DNA from: Clostridia bacterium
Lineage (GTDB): Bacteria > Bacillota_A > Clostridia > Oscillospirales > CAG-272
Assembly (NCBI GenBank): GCA_017472105.1
Contig: JAFUQY010000049.1
Location: forward strand, 1 to 8,398
Length of the DNA stretch: 8,398 nt
Reading direction: 5' to 3'
Part shown: in pieces, positions 1-7,085 of the stretch
How the letters are laid out: each line of letters opens with the position of its first letter
Position numbering within the stretch: position 1 is the stretch's first letter
Made by a program: the position numbers and the translations under genes
The notes under the pieces: generated by a model
Seen by the model: the letters and a program-made list of their open reading frames with translations, nothing else
Databases searched by the model: none
Told to the model about the DNA's origin: nothing

Positions 1-533
1 CCGGCTTCGGTAAGATCACCCTCGAAGGTATCGGCTCCATCGAAGACCGTTACGGCGACGTTCCCGCAGGCGAATACGCAATCGGTTACGGTGCATGGGG
101 CGGCGCTGCGTTCTATCCCTTCCGCAACATGCAGGTTTACTGCGACAACCAGCAGTACGAAATCAACGAAGCTGCATGCTGGGATCCCACCAACGAACAG
201 CTCACTCTGAATGTTGAAGGCGAAGACGTTACCATGAGCTGGCAGGAATGGTCCAACGCTCTCATCGGTACCGGTAAGTTTGCTGCCTCCGACAACAAGA
301 CCAAGCTCGCAGTTACCGCACAGCTTGAAGAACTCTACCTCAAGAAGTATTATCGTATTCCTTTCTGCGGCACCACCATTTGCTCCGTTCTTTCCTATAA
401 GAACAGCTACTACACCGAAGACTACAACATCATGTACGGTTTCGGCGGTATGCGTCTGATGTCCTACAACTACACCGACGCTGAATGGGATGCATTTGTT
501 GCAGATCAGGGCGGCACCCTCAGCTACGAATAA
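1..533 (+). CDS. Peptide-type ABC transporter substrate-binding protein, C-terminal part (5' end outside window)
   Basis: The reading frame is open from the first base; the first full codon is at 3, and it ends at TAA 531-533, giving the last 176 residues. The C-terminal segment with KYYRIPFCGTT, SYYTEDYNIMYGFGG and a final GGTLSYE is typical of the end of family 5 (OppA/DppA-like) extracellular solute-binding proteins in Clostridia. These are usually 500-650 residues long, so roughly two thirds is missing, including the signal peptide and lipobox. By family role it would be a lipid-anchored extracellular receptor that captures peptides or similar solutes and delivers them to the permease encoded just downstream. 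No substrate can be read from this fragment. It is separated from the permease genes by 138 bases containing a strong hairpin, which suggests that its mRNA level is set separately from theirs. Confidence 0.9.
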   Translation, partial: GFGKITLEGIGSIEDRYGDVPAGEYAIGYGAWGGAAFYPFRNMQVYCDNQQYEINEAACWDPTNEQLTLNVEGEDVTMSWQEWSNALIGTGKFAASDNKTKLAVTAQLEELYLKKYYRIPFCGTTICSVLSYKNSYYTEDYNIMYGFGGMRLMSYNYTDAEWDAFVADQGGTLSYE

Positions 534-554
534 GATACAGTATCGCAGCCGAGT

Positions 555-578
555 TTATATTGTTGTATTTTAATATAA
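555..578 (+). repeat. AT-rich inverted repeat downstream of the binding-protein gene
   Basis: TTATATT at 555-561 is repeated as the inverted copy AATATAA at 572-578, with a 10-base spacer. A smaller perfect palindrome, GATAC-A-GTATC, lies at 534-544 just after the stop codon. These could be weak RNA hairpins or an operator next to the possible promoter at 560-587. Neither role can be shown from sequence, and AT-rich inverted repeats arise easily by chance. Confidence 0.35.
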
Positions 579-587
579 TTGTATAAA
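560..587 (+). promoter_or_regulatory. Possible weak secondary promoter ahead of the permease genes
   Basis: TTGTTG at 560-565 and TATAAA at 582-587 are separated by 16 bases, a plausible but imperfect sigma-A promoter. A perfect TATAAT at 574-579 is also present but has no good -35 partner. Transcription from the first pair would start near 593, at the foot of the hairpin at 593-633. The stretch is AT-rich, so chance matches are likely. The main promoter is presumably upstream of the binding-protein gene, outside the window. Confidence 0.3.
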
Positions 588-592
588 TCGAC

Positions 593-633
593 ATCACGGC
601 AGGGAGGGAACACAATCTCTCCCTGTCTGTGAT
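593..633 (+). promoter_or_regulatory. Strong intergenic stem-loop between binding protein and permease genes
   Basis: The 17-base arm 593-609 pairs with 616-633 with one bulged U at 626 and only a couple of G-U pairs. It closes a six-base loop (ACACAA, 610-615). No run of T follows directly (ATCCGGCTG comes next), so it is not a standard intrinsic terminator. Hairpins at this position in binding-protein transporter operons, for example malE-malF, are known to stabilise the upstream mRNA and lower expression of the membrane genes. The same role is inferred here. Partial termination is the alternative. Confidence 0.75.
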
Positions 634-671
634 ATCCGGCTGTTTCACCCTGTTTTCCTGAGGAGAAAATT

Positions 672-1634
672 ATGGCAAAATATGTAATCAAGCGTGTGCT
701 CCTGATGTTTCTGACGCTTTTCGTCATCGCGACGATCTGCTTCATGCTCATCCGGATTCTGCCGCGCGAACTGCCCATAGACAAGAACCTCCAGGCAGTC
801 ATCACCGCCCGCTGGGAAGCTCTGGGCTACAATGAACCGCTGCTGGTTCAGTTCGGCATTTACCTGAAGAACATTTTCACCGAATGGGACTTCGGTACTT
901 CCTGGTACATTGCCTTCCGCCAGCCCGCGTGGAATGTTCTTATGGACAGACTCCTTCCTACCATTCTGGTAAACTTCTACTCCTTTGTCGTGTCCATTCC
1001 GCTCGGTCTTGTCTTCGGTATCTACGCCGCAGTCAAGAAAAACAAATGGCAGGACCAGTTCATCAGTACCGCCACCATGGTTTTTGCTTCCGTTCCGTCC
1101 TATGTTTACGGTTTCCTTGTGCAGTATTTCCTGTACTTCAAGCTGGATTTGTTCCCGCTGACCGTATCCTCCCTCGCGGACGCAGGCAATTCGTGGTTCT
1201 CCTGGACCATGTTCTGGAGTATGATTCCCCCGGTCATCGCTCTGTCCTTCACGCAGGTCGCCGGTCTGTGCCGGTTCACCCGTGCGGAGCTGACGGAAAC
1301 TCTGACCTCCGACTATATGCTGCTTGCGCGTACCAAGGGTCTGACCCGCGCTCAGGCAACGACAAGACATGCCCTCAAGAATGCGATGGTGCCGATTCTT
1401 CCGATGATTATCTCCACCTTCGTTTCCATTCTGTCGGGCTCCATGATTATCGAAAGAATTTTTGCGATTCCCGGTGTCGGCCAGCTTTACATCAAATCCA
1501 TCAACCTGCTTGACTATGACGTCTTCATGGTGGATAACGTGTTCTATATCTTCGTTGGCCTGCTCGCAGGTATCGTTGTGGATATCAGCTACGGATTCAT
1601 TGATCCGAGAATCAGAATGGGGCAGAAGAAATGA
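672..1634 (+). CDS. oppB: Peptide-type ABC transporter permease, OppB/DppB-like
   Basis: This 320-residue integral membrane subunit has the usual length for the OppB/DppB family. It starts with the conserved N-terminal layout (basic residues, then a membrane segment at about 9-30), followed by an extracellular part with the family-like WDFGTSW stretch at 72-78. Further hydrophobic segments lie near 98-120, 131-156, 183-199, 239-260 and 289-310. The cytoplasmic EAA-type loop that docks an ATPase is at 214-238 (DYMLLARTKGLTR...). IPGVGQL at 266-272 and the closing DPRIRMG are also family signatures. ATG 672 is preceded by AGGAG at 661-665, six bases away. The stop codon overlaps the next start by four bases (ATGA), indicating translational coupling. 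The symbol denotes subunit type; the transported substrate (oligopeptide, dipeptide or other) is not known. Confidence 0.93.
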   Translation: MAKYVIKRVLLMFLTLFVIATICFMLIRILPRELPIDKNLQAVITARWEALGYNEPLLVQFGIYLKNIFTEWDFGTSWYIAFRQPAWNVLMDRLLPTILVNFYSFVVSIPLGLVFGIYAAVKKNKWQDQFISTATMVFASVPSYVYGFLVQYFLYFKLDLFPLTVSSLADAGNSWFSWTMFWSMIPPVIALSFTQVAGLCRFTRAELTETLTSDYMLLARTKGLTRAQATTRHALKNAMVPILPMIISTFVSILSGSMIIERIFAIPGVGQLYIKSINLLDYDVFMVDNVFYIFVGLLAGIVVDISYGFIDPRIRMGQKK

Positions 1635-3217
1635 TGAATAACAATTTCGATCCGGGCAATATCCCCATGGAAAAGTTCGAGTTTGTCAACCACGGCGAGC
1701 GAATTTCCGACAAGAAGTTCGACGACAAGCCCGTTGGCTACTTCAAGGACGCGTGGATCCGTTTCCGCAAGAACAAGGGCTCCATTGTTGCCGCGATCAT
1801 CATTCTCCTGATCGTGCTCTACTCCATTGTGTGCCCCCTGTTCACCACAAAGTTCGACGGCACCTTCATGGACGTTTTCTACGCAAAGAAGCCGCCGCGC
1901 AATCTGCTGCTCCGGGAAATCGGCATCTCCGACGGCGGAACCGACCGTGACTTTGCGGAAAAAGGTCTCATCAAGGCGGTTGCAGTCGGCATGGCAGCGG
2001 AAGACCGCGACGGAACCGGCAACGTAACTCTCGAAGAAGGTCTCGAAAGCTACTACCAGCCCATGCTCAAGATCGGCGAAGGCGTTCAGATGGCGGAAAT
2101 CCGCGGCGCAAAGCCCAAGACCATCTACGCGGGACGCATCGACAACTATCTCGAAGTCGGCTTCCTCTACCGCGCGATTGAGCAGGACGAATACGCAAAA
2201 ATCATTGCATGGCAGGAAGAAACCGGACTTCAGGTGGTTTATCCCCTGATCGCAAACAACGAATACACCATCGACAGCACCGACGCCAACTACTGGTACA
2301 AGACCTCCGCAAAGGGCGATCCCATCACGATTGACGCAAACGGAAACGTGAAGGAGATCAAGTACAAAGAGGGCATGGTGCTCGAAGACAACTACAAGCG
2401 CGACGCCGACGGCAATCCCATTTACTACGAATACACCGGCGGCGGTACACAGGAAACGGCACAGTACAAGGTCCGCGTCCTGTATTACAACTACTATCTC
2501 TACAATAACGGCTTTGAACCGGAATATCTCTTCGGTACCGACAGCCAGGGCTATGACCTGTCCCTGCGTATGGCGGGCGGTATCCGTCTGAGTATGATCG
2601 TCGCAGTCTGCGTTGCTGCCATAAACCTCACCCTCGGCGCCATGTACGGTGCGGTGGAAGGCTACTACGGCGGCGCGGTTGACATCATCATGGAGCGTAT
2701 TTCCGATATTCTCTCGGGCGTACCTTTCATCGTTGTGGCAACACTGTTCCAGATGCATCTCGCACAAAGGGTCGGTGTGGTGCCCAGCTTGCTCTTCGCG
2801 TTCGTCCTGACCGGATGGATCGGAACCGCAAGCCGGACAAGAACCCAGTTCTACCGTTTCAAGAGTCAGGAATACGTCATTGCGGCACGTACGCTCGGTG
2901 CAAAGGACCGCCGGATCATCTGGAAGCACATCTTCCCGAACTCCCTCGGCACCATCATCACCGCCAGCGTGCTGGTCATTCCCGGCGTTATCAACAGTGA
3001 AAGTATGCTCAGCTACCTCGGCATCGTCAAGCTTGGCGGCGTGGAAACCACATCCCTCGGCACGCTTCTTTCCGACGCAAGCGCCCTGTGGATCAACTAT
3101 CCGCACCTCATGATCTATCCCGCAGTCATCCTGTCTCTCCTGATGATCTGCTTCAACCTTTTCGGCAACGGCCTCAGAGACGCGTTCAACCCGTCCCTGC
3201 GCGGCGTGGAGGAATAA
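1631..3217 (+). CDS. oppC: Peptide-type ABC transporter permease, OppC/DppC-like, with large extracellular insertion
   Basis: This is the second channel-forming subunit, 528 residues against about 300 for typical OppC. A cytoplasmic N-terminus and first membrane segment (about 52-71) lead into an extra segment at about 75-295 before the conserved EYLFGTDSQGYDLSLRM (298-314), which normally follows soon after segment 1. The core then resumes, with membrane segments near 317-340, 361-383, 385-402, 436-456 and 491-512, and the ATPase-docking loop EYVIAARTLGAKDRR at 414-428. Because the N-terminus is inside, the insertion is predicted to be extracellular. It contains an EF-hand-like loop at 125-136 and two D-A-x-G-N turns (235-239, 258-262). 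Two adjacent ATGs (1631, 1634) could each be the start; the ribosome binding site is weak and coupling from oppB by the ATGA overlap is likely. It ends one base before the next gene. Confidence 0.92.
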   Translation: MMNNNFDPGNIPMEKFEFVNHGERISDKKFDDKPVGYFKDAWIRFRKNKGSIVAAIIILLIVLYSIVCPLFTTKFDGTFMDVFYAKKPPRNLLLREIGISDGGTDRDFAEKGLIKAVAVGMAAEDRDGTGNVTLEEGLESYYQPMLKIGEGVQMAEIRGAKPKTIYAGRIDNYLEVGFLYRAIEQDEYAKIIAWQEETGLQVVYPLIANNEYTIDSTDANYWYKTSAKGDPITIDANGNVKEIKYKEGMVLEDNYKRDADGNPIYYEYTGGGTQETAQYKVRVLYYNYYLYNNGFEPEYLFGTDSQGYDLSLRMAGGIRLSMIVAVCVAAINLTLGAMYGAVEGYYGGAVDIIMERISDILSGVPFIVVATLFQMHLAQRVGVVPSLLFAFVLTGWIGTASRTRTQFYRFKSQEYVIAARTLGAKDRRIIWKHIFPNSLGTIITASVLVIPGVINSESMLSYLGIVKLGGVETTSLGTLLSDASALWINYPHLMIYPAVILSLLMICFNLFGNGLRDAFNPSLRGVEE

Positions 3218-3218
3218 T

Positions 3219-5387
3219 ATGGAAAAAGTATTGGAAGTCAAAAACTTAAAAATATCATTCCGTACCTCCGGCGGTACACTGAAGGCGGTCCGTGACATCT
3301 CCTTTGATCTCGAACGCGGACGCACCATGGCAATCGTTGGCGAATCCGGTTCCGGCAAATCGGTCACCTCCAAGGCGATTCTCGGCATTCTTGCCGGCAA
3401 CTCCATCGTCGAAGGCGGCGAAATCCTGTACGACGGACGCGATCTTCTCAAGATTTCCGAGGAAGAAATGTGCAGGATCCGCGGCGACAGAATCTCCATG
3501 ATTTTCCAGGATCCGCTGTCCTCCCTCAACCCCATCGTAAAAATCGGCAAGCAGATTACCGAAGCCATGCTCCTCAAGAACGACGGCAACCGGAAATCCG
3601 CGAAGAACGATTTCAATACCACTCTTGCAGCTCTCCGCGACAGCATCATCGCCGCTCTCGGGGAATCGAGCAAGGAAAAAATCACCGGCATGACCGAGAC
3701 CTTCGATGCCTTCAACATCGAGGCGATCAAGCTGGAAAACAGCTACAACACCGCACATGAAGCGGCGGCAGGGTTGATTTCAGATATCGAAGACTTCCTG
3801 TTCCTTGCAGGCAAGAAGCAGAAGATCGACGTGAAGGGAAGTCTCGGCGAATTTACCGCGAACATGAAGAAGATCAGCGACCCGTTCCTGACGCATGCGT
3901 TCGACGGCGAAATTTCTTCTCTTGCCGCTGAAATTCAGAATGCGAAGGCTTCCTATAAGGTTCAGAAGGACGAAAACGGTGCGGAAATCCTGCCCGGCGA
4001 GGTTGTGACCCTTCTGGAAAAGGTTCAGGAAACGCTCGGCAGAGTCACGGCACAGACCAGACCGGACTTCTTCCGCATCGGCTACTACAAGCTGAAGAAT
4101 CCCGCTGAGGATCTCTCCGGCAGAGACGTGGAAGCGCTGAATGAAACCTGCCTCAAGTATCTCAACGATGACTTCATGATGGAGTTCATCGATCTGATGA
4201 CCAGAGGTGTGGAATACTCCGCGAAGGTTGCCGCTGACAAAAAGAGAGCACTCCTGCCCGTTCTCACCGAAGCACGTGACTACTACGCAAATGCGGAATA
4301 CGATCGTGCGGCGGCGCAGAAGAAGGCAAAGGAGCTGAGCGACAAGGTCATCGACTCCATCGACCGTCTCAGAACCAACAAGGACAGCCTGATCTACACC
4401 TTCCCGACCTCCCTCGGCGGCGCGATTGACAAGTATTTCAATGCCGTTGTGAAGAATCCGAAGGAAGAAGCACGTTTCGCCCGACAGAGTGCAAAGCGTG
4501 ACGCTCTCATCACAAGGGGCAGAACCGTTGACTGGAAGGTTGTTCCGAAGAATGTCTATGATCTGAACGAGCTCAAGGCGGAAATCGTCAATACCCTCGA
4601 CCGTCTGATCGCGGGATTGGAAAAGAACATCGCCGAAACCGAAGCACTCGACTGCCGCGAACGGAGTATCTCCCTCGTCGACTGGTTCAAGGAAAAGGCT
4701 TCGCAGGTCGTTTATACCGTAACGAAGCGCATGGCGAAGGAAAAGGCAATCCAGCTGATGGAGGAAGTCGGTATTCCCGAGCCCCGCATCCGCTATTACC
4801 AGTATCCCTTCGAATTCTCCGGCGGTATGCGTCAGAGAATCGTTATCGCAATCGCGCTGGCGGCAAATCCGGACATTCTCATCTGTGACGAACCCACCAC
4901 CGCGCTCGACGTAACCATTCAGGCGCAGATTCTCGAGCTCATCAACAAGCTCAAGAAGGAACGCAACCTGTCCGTTATCTTCATCACCCACGACCTCGGC
5001 GTTGTGGCGAATATGGCGGACGATATCGCGGTCATGTACGCCGGAAAGATCGTCGAATACGGCACAGCGGACGATATTTTCTACGATCCGCGGCATCCGT
5101 ACACATGGGCGCTCCTGTCCTCCATGCCCGACCTTGACACCAAGGAAAAGCTGGACGCCATCCCCGGCACGCCTCCGAACATGATCTATCCTCCGGAAGG
5201 CGACGCGTTTGCGGACAGAAACAAGTACGCCATGAAGATCGACTTTGAACAGCATCCGCCCAAGTTTAAGGTCTCCGATACCCACTGGGCGGCAACGTGG
5301 CTCCTCCATCCCGATGCACCGAAGGTCGAGCCGCCGCGCATCATCACCGAACGGATTGAACGAATGAAGAAGGCAGGAGGGAACTGA
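3219..5387 (+). CDS. oppD: Peptide-type ABC transporter ATPase, OppD/DppD-like, with about 380-residue insertion
   Basis: This is one of the two nucleotide-binding subunits that drive import, on the cytoplasmic face. It has 722 residues; the family norm is about 320-350. All catalytic motifs are intact: Walker A GESGSGKS 41-48, Q-loop glutamine 97 in MIFQDPLSSLNP, signature FSGGMRQR 533-540, Walker B ILICDEPT 553-560 with catalytic E558, D-loop ALD 562-564 and switch H591. The C-terminal oligopeptide-type tail is recognisable from HPYTWALL (626 on) and IPGTPP. The extra residues lie at about 121-500, between the Q-loop and the signature, and are rich in Lys, Glu and Ala, probably mostly helical. 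The core resumes at TKRMAKEKAIQLMEEVGI. The tail has no cysteines, unlike relatives that bind a [4Fe-4S] cluster there. GGAGGA at 3208-3213 is the ribosome binding site. Confidence 0.93.
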   Translation: MEKVLEVKNLKISFRTSGGTLKAVRDISFDLERGRTMAIVGESGSGKSVTSKAILGILAGNSIVEGGEILYDGRDLLKISEEEMCRIRGDRISMIFQDPLSSLNPIVKIGKQITEAMLLKNDGNRKSAKNDFNTTLAALRDSIIAALGESSKEKITGMTETFDAFNIEAIKLENSYNTAHEAAAGLISDIEDFLFLAGKKQKIDVKGSLGEFTANMKKISDPFLTHAFDGEISSLAAEIQNAKASYKVQKDENGAEILPGEVVTLLEKVQETLGRVTAQTRPDFFRIGYYKLKNPAEDLSGRDVEALNETCLKYLNDDFMMEFIDLMTRGVEYSAKVAADKKRALLPVLTEARDYYANAEYDRAAAQKKAKELSDKVIDSIDRLRTNKDSLIYTFPTSLGGAIDKYFNAVVKNPKEEARFARQSAKRDALITRGRTVDWKVVPKNVYDLNELKAEIVNTLDRLIAGLEKNIAETEALDCRERSISLVDWFKEKASQVVYTVTKRMAKEKAIQLMEEVGIPEPRIRYYQYPFEFSGGMRQRIVIAIALAANPDILICDEPTTALDVTIQAQILELINKLKKERNLSVIFITHDLGVVANMADDIAVMYAGKIVEYGTADDIFYDPRHPYTWALLSSMPDLDTKEKLDAIPGTPPNMIYPPEGDAFADRNKYAMKIDFEQHPPKFKVSDTHWAATWLLHPDAPKVEPPRIITERIERMKKAGGN

Positions 5388-5389
5388 GC

Positions 5390-6607
5390 ATGAGCAATAC
5401 CGAAAACAAAGAAGTATTGCTGAAGGTCGAGAACCTCTGCCAGTACTTCAAGATGGGCGACAAGGAGCTCAAGGCAGTCGACGATGTTTCCTTTGATATC
5501 AAGAAGGGCGAGGTCTTCGGTCTGGTAGGCGAATCCGGATGCGGCAAAACCACCACCGGACGTTCCATCATCAAAATCTACGATATCACCTCCGGCAGCA
5601 TCACCTTCAAGGGTCAGCGCATCTGTGCCGGAACCAGAAGCCACAGGGATGCCATCAAAGCGGCGAAAAAGGAAATCGCGCGGCTCACAAAAGAGGGCGG
5701 CAACGATTCCGTCATCGCAAAGCTGAAGGCGGAGATTGACGAAAACATCGCTGAAATAAAGAAGGCGAAGTTCGACCATCTCCACTCTGACAGGGAATAC
5801 GCGAAGCAGCTCACCGCAAAGGTGGAGGAGGAATACAAATCCAAACTCCGTGAGGCGGAAGGTACCCCTGAATATGCGGCGGTGAAGAAAAAATACAGGG
5901 ACGAGCTGCGGGTTGCGAAGAACACCAAGCTGATTACCAAGATCCAGATGATCTTCCAGGACCCCATCGCATCCCTCAATCCCCGTATGACCGTCCGTGA
6001 AATCATCGCGGAAGGCCTCATCATCAACGGAATCCGCGATCAGGAATACATCGACGAAAAGGTTTACGAAATCCTCGAGCTCGTCGGTCTGGTCAGAGAG
6101 CATGCGGGACGCTATCCCCATGAATTCTCCGGCGGTCAGCGTCAGCGTATCGGCATCGCGCGTTCGGTCATCATGAACCCCGATCTGCTCATCGCCGACG
6201 AACCGATCTCCGCACTCGACGTTTCCATTCAGGCGCAGGTCATCAACCTCCTGAACGAGCTGAGAGAGCGCCTCGGTCTGACGATTTTGTTCATCGCGCA
6301 CGACCTTTCCGTTGTCAAGTACTTCTCCGACAGAATCGGCGTTATGTACTTCGGCAAAATGGTCGAGCTGGCGGACTCCGATGAACTGTTCGCGCATCCC
6401 ATGCATCCCTACACCAAGTCCCTCCTTTCCGCAATTCCTCTGCCCGACCCGCATGCGGAGAAGAAGCGTGTGAGAATCACCTACAATTCTCTCGCCGAGC
6501 ACGATTACTCCACGGACAAGCCGTCCATGCGTGAAATCCGCCCCGGTCACTTCGTCTACTGCAACGACGCGGAAGAGGCAAAGTACAAGAAGGAACTGGG
6601 ACTGTGA
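5390..6607 (+). CDS. oppF: Peptide-type ABC transporter ATPase, OppF/DppF-like, with about 100-residue charged insertion
   Basis: This is the second nucleotide-binding subunit, 405 residues against about 310-330 in typical OppF. Motifs are intact: Walker A GESGCGKT 47-54, Q-loop Q190 in MIFQDPIASLNP, signature FSGGQRQR 246-253, Walker B LLIADEP 266-272 with E271, D-loop ALD 275-277 and switch H304. An additional segment at about 80-181 lies between the strand following Walker A (ITFKGQ) and the Q-loop. It is dominated by Lys, Glu and Ala, and parts such as KLKAEIDENIAEIKKAK look like a coiled coil. The C-terminal tail (HPYTKSLLSAIP, 339 on) is short and keeps one cysteine (C391) of the usual cluster. 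AGGAGG at 5375-5380 lies nine bases before ATG 5390. It presumably pairs with OppD as a heterodimer under OppB/OppC. Confidence 0.93.
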   Translation: MSNTENKEVLLKVENLCQYFKMGDKELKAVDDVSFDIKKGEVFGLVGESGCGKTTTGRSIIKIYDITSGSITFKGQRICAGTRSHRDAIKAAKKEIARLTKEGGNDSVIAKLKAEIDENIAEIKKAKFDHLHSDREYAKQLTAKVEEEYKSKLREAEGTPEYAAVKKKYRDELRVAKNTKLITKIQMIFQDPIASLNPRMTVREIIAEGLIINGIRDQEYIDEKVYEILELVGLVREHAGRYPHEFSGGQRQRIGIARSVIMNPDLLIADEPISALDVSIQAQVINLLNELRERLGLTILFIAHDLSVVKYFSDRIGVMYFGKMVELADSDELFAHPMHPYTKSLLSAIPLPDPHAEKKRVRITYNSLAEHDYSTDKPSMREIRPGHFVYCNDAEEAKYKKELGL

Positions 6608-7017
6608 ACGCGAAAACCACAATACTGAAATACGGCATCACAGCGGCCGCCGCCGGTCTGATCACGTGGACGACGCTGGAGCTGCACGGATTTGCTTACC
6701 TGACATCCGATGCGGAGCGGTACCGTCTGCTTGCCGACGCGTTTACCATTCCTGGCGTGTCCCTGATTATGGTGTGGCTGCTGGTGCTCGTCTCAGGCGA
6801 AGGTATTTTTGACGGCATCGGATACGCGCTCTCCTACACGGTCACGACGCTTCTTCCCGGAATGGGAAACAAAAAAGCGGAAGCCTACGCCGACTACATC
6901 GAGCGGAAGCAGGCAGCCCGTGCCGGACGGATGAGCTGTGCGTTTCTCTGGCATGTCGGAGCGGCATTCATGATCCCGGCAGCGGTGTTCATCGTGCTGT
7001 TCTACGGCGTATATTGA
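6604..7017 (+). CDS. Small membrane protein resembling DUF3899 family
   Basis: This 137-residue protein starts at GTG 6604, which overlaps the stop of oppF by four bases (GTGA); AAGGA at 6590-6594 is nine bases upstream. No ATG alternative lies nearby. Hydrophobic segments at about 8-28, 45-64 and 114-134 predict three membrane spans. The stretch LLADAFTIPGV followed by VSGEGIFDGIGYALSY (63-78) resembles my recollection of the core of DUF3899, a Firmicute family of unknown function: a helix, then a Gly-Phe/Ile-Phe-Asp turn and a Tyr-Gly/Ala position. A basic soluble part (KNKAEAYADYIERKQ-like, 89-108) separates spans 2 and 3. Its place at the end of the transporter operon, with coupled translation, suggests an accessory role in the transporter, but no function can be given. 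The family assignment is from memory of the pattern and is moderately sure. Confidence 0.8.
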   Translation: MNAKTTILKYGITAAAAGLITWTTLELHGFAYLTSDAERYRLLADAFTIPGVSLIMVWLLVLVSGEGIFDGIGYALSYTVTTLLPGMGNKKAEAYADYIERKQAARAGRMSCAFLWHVGAAFMIPAAVFIVLFYGVY

Positions 7018-7028
7018 ATCCAATAAGA

Positions 7029-7079
7029 CGGAATCTCACGGGGTGTGCAAAGAACGAAGCATATCCCGTGTGTCTTCCG
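7029..7079 (+). terminator. Large hairpin after the transporter operon, no U-tract
   Basis: Arm 7037-7048 pairs with 7059-7070 over 12 positions (G-U pairs included) around a ten-base loop. An outer five-base helix CGGAA (7029-7033) with TTCCG (7075-7079) extends it across a small internal loop. It begins 11 bases after the stop codon of the membrane-protein gene. Because no T-run follows, it is either a Rho-type or inefficient terminator or a 3' end stabiliser. Intrinsic termination alone is not supported. Confidence 0.55.
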
Positions 7080-7085
7080 CATAGA

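Noticed and set aside
645..1370. 241-codon open frame on the - strand opposite oppB
   Set aside because: A hydrophilic Gly/Arg/Glu-rich translation with no recognisable domain, complementary to a clear membrane permease gene.
2333..2434. Second EF-hand-like loops at the D-A-x-G-N turns of OppC (residues 235-268)
   Set aside because: The spacing lacks the position 6 Gly and the position 12 Glu pattern together, and the flanks look like beta strands; these are probably beta-hairpin turns.
1589..3730. 713-codon open frame on the - strand opposite oppC and oppD
   Set aside because: It runs antisense to two clearly recognisable transporter genes, has no recognisable domain, and is explained by codon bias of the + strand genes that avoids stops in the opposite frame.
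3579..4718. Possibility that the OppD insertion is an intein or a mobile element
   Set aside because: I see no splice-junction residues (Cys/Ser start with terminal His-Asn), no endonuclease motif, no flanking direct repeats and no change in base composition.
3780..5309. 509-codon open frame on the - strand opposite oppD
   Set aside because: Same reason: complement of the conserved ATPase gene with low-complexity Val/Asp/Leu-rich translation and no family match.
5186..6622. 478-codon open frame on the - strand opposite oppF
   Set aside because: Its translation mirrors the ATPase motifs on the other strand, and it has no convincing start context or protein signature.
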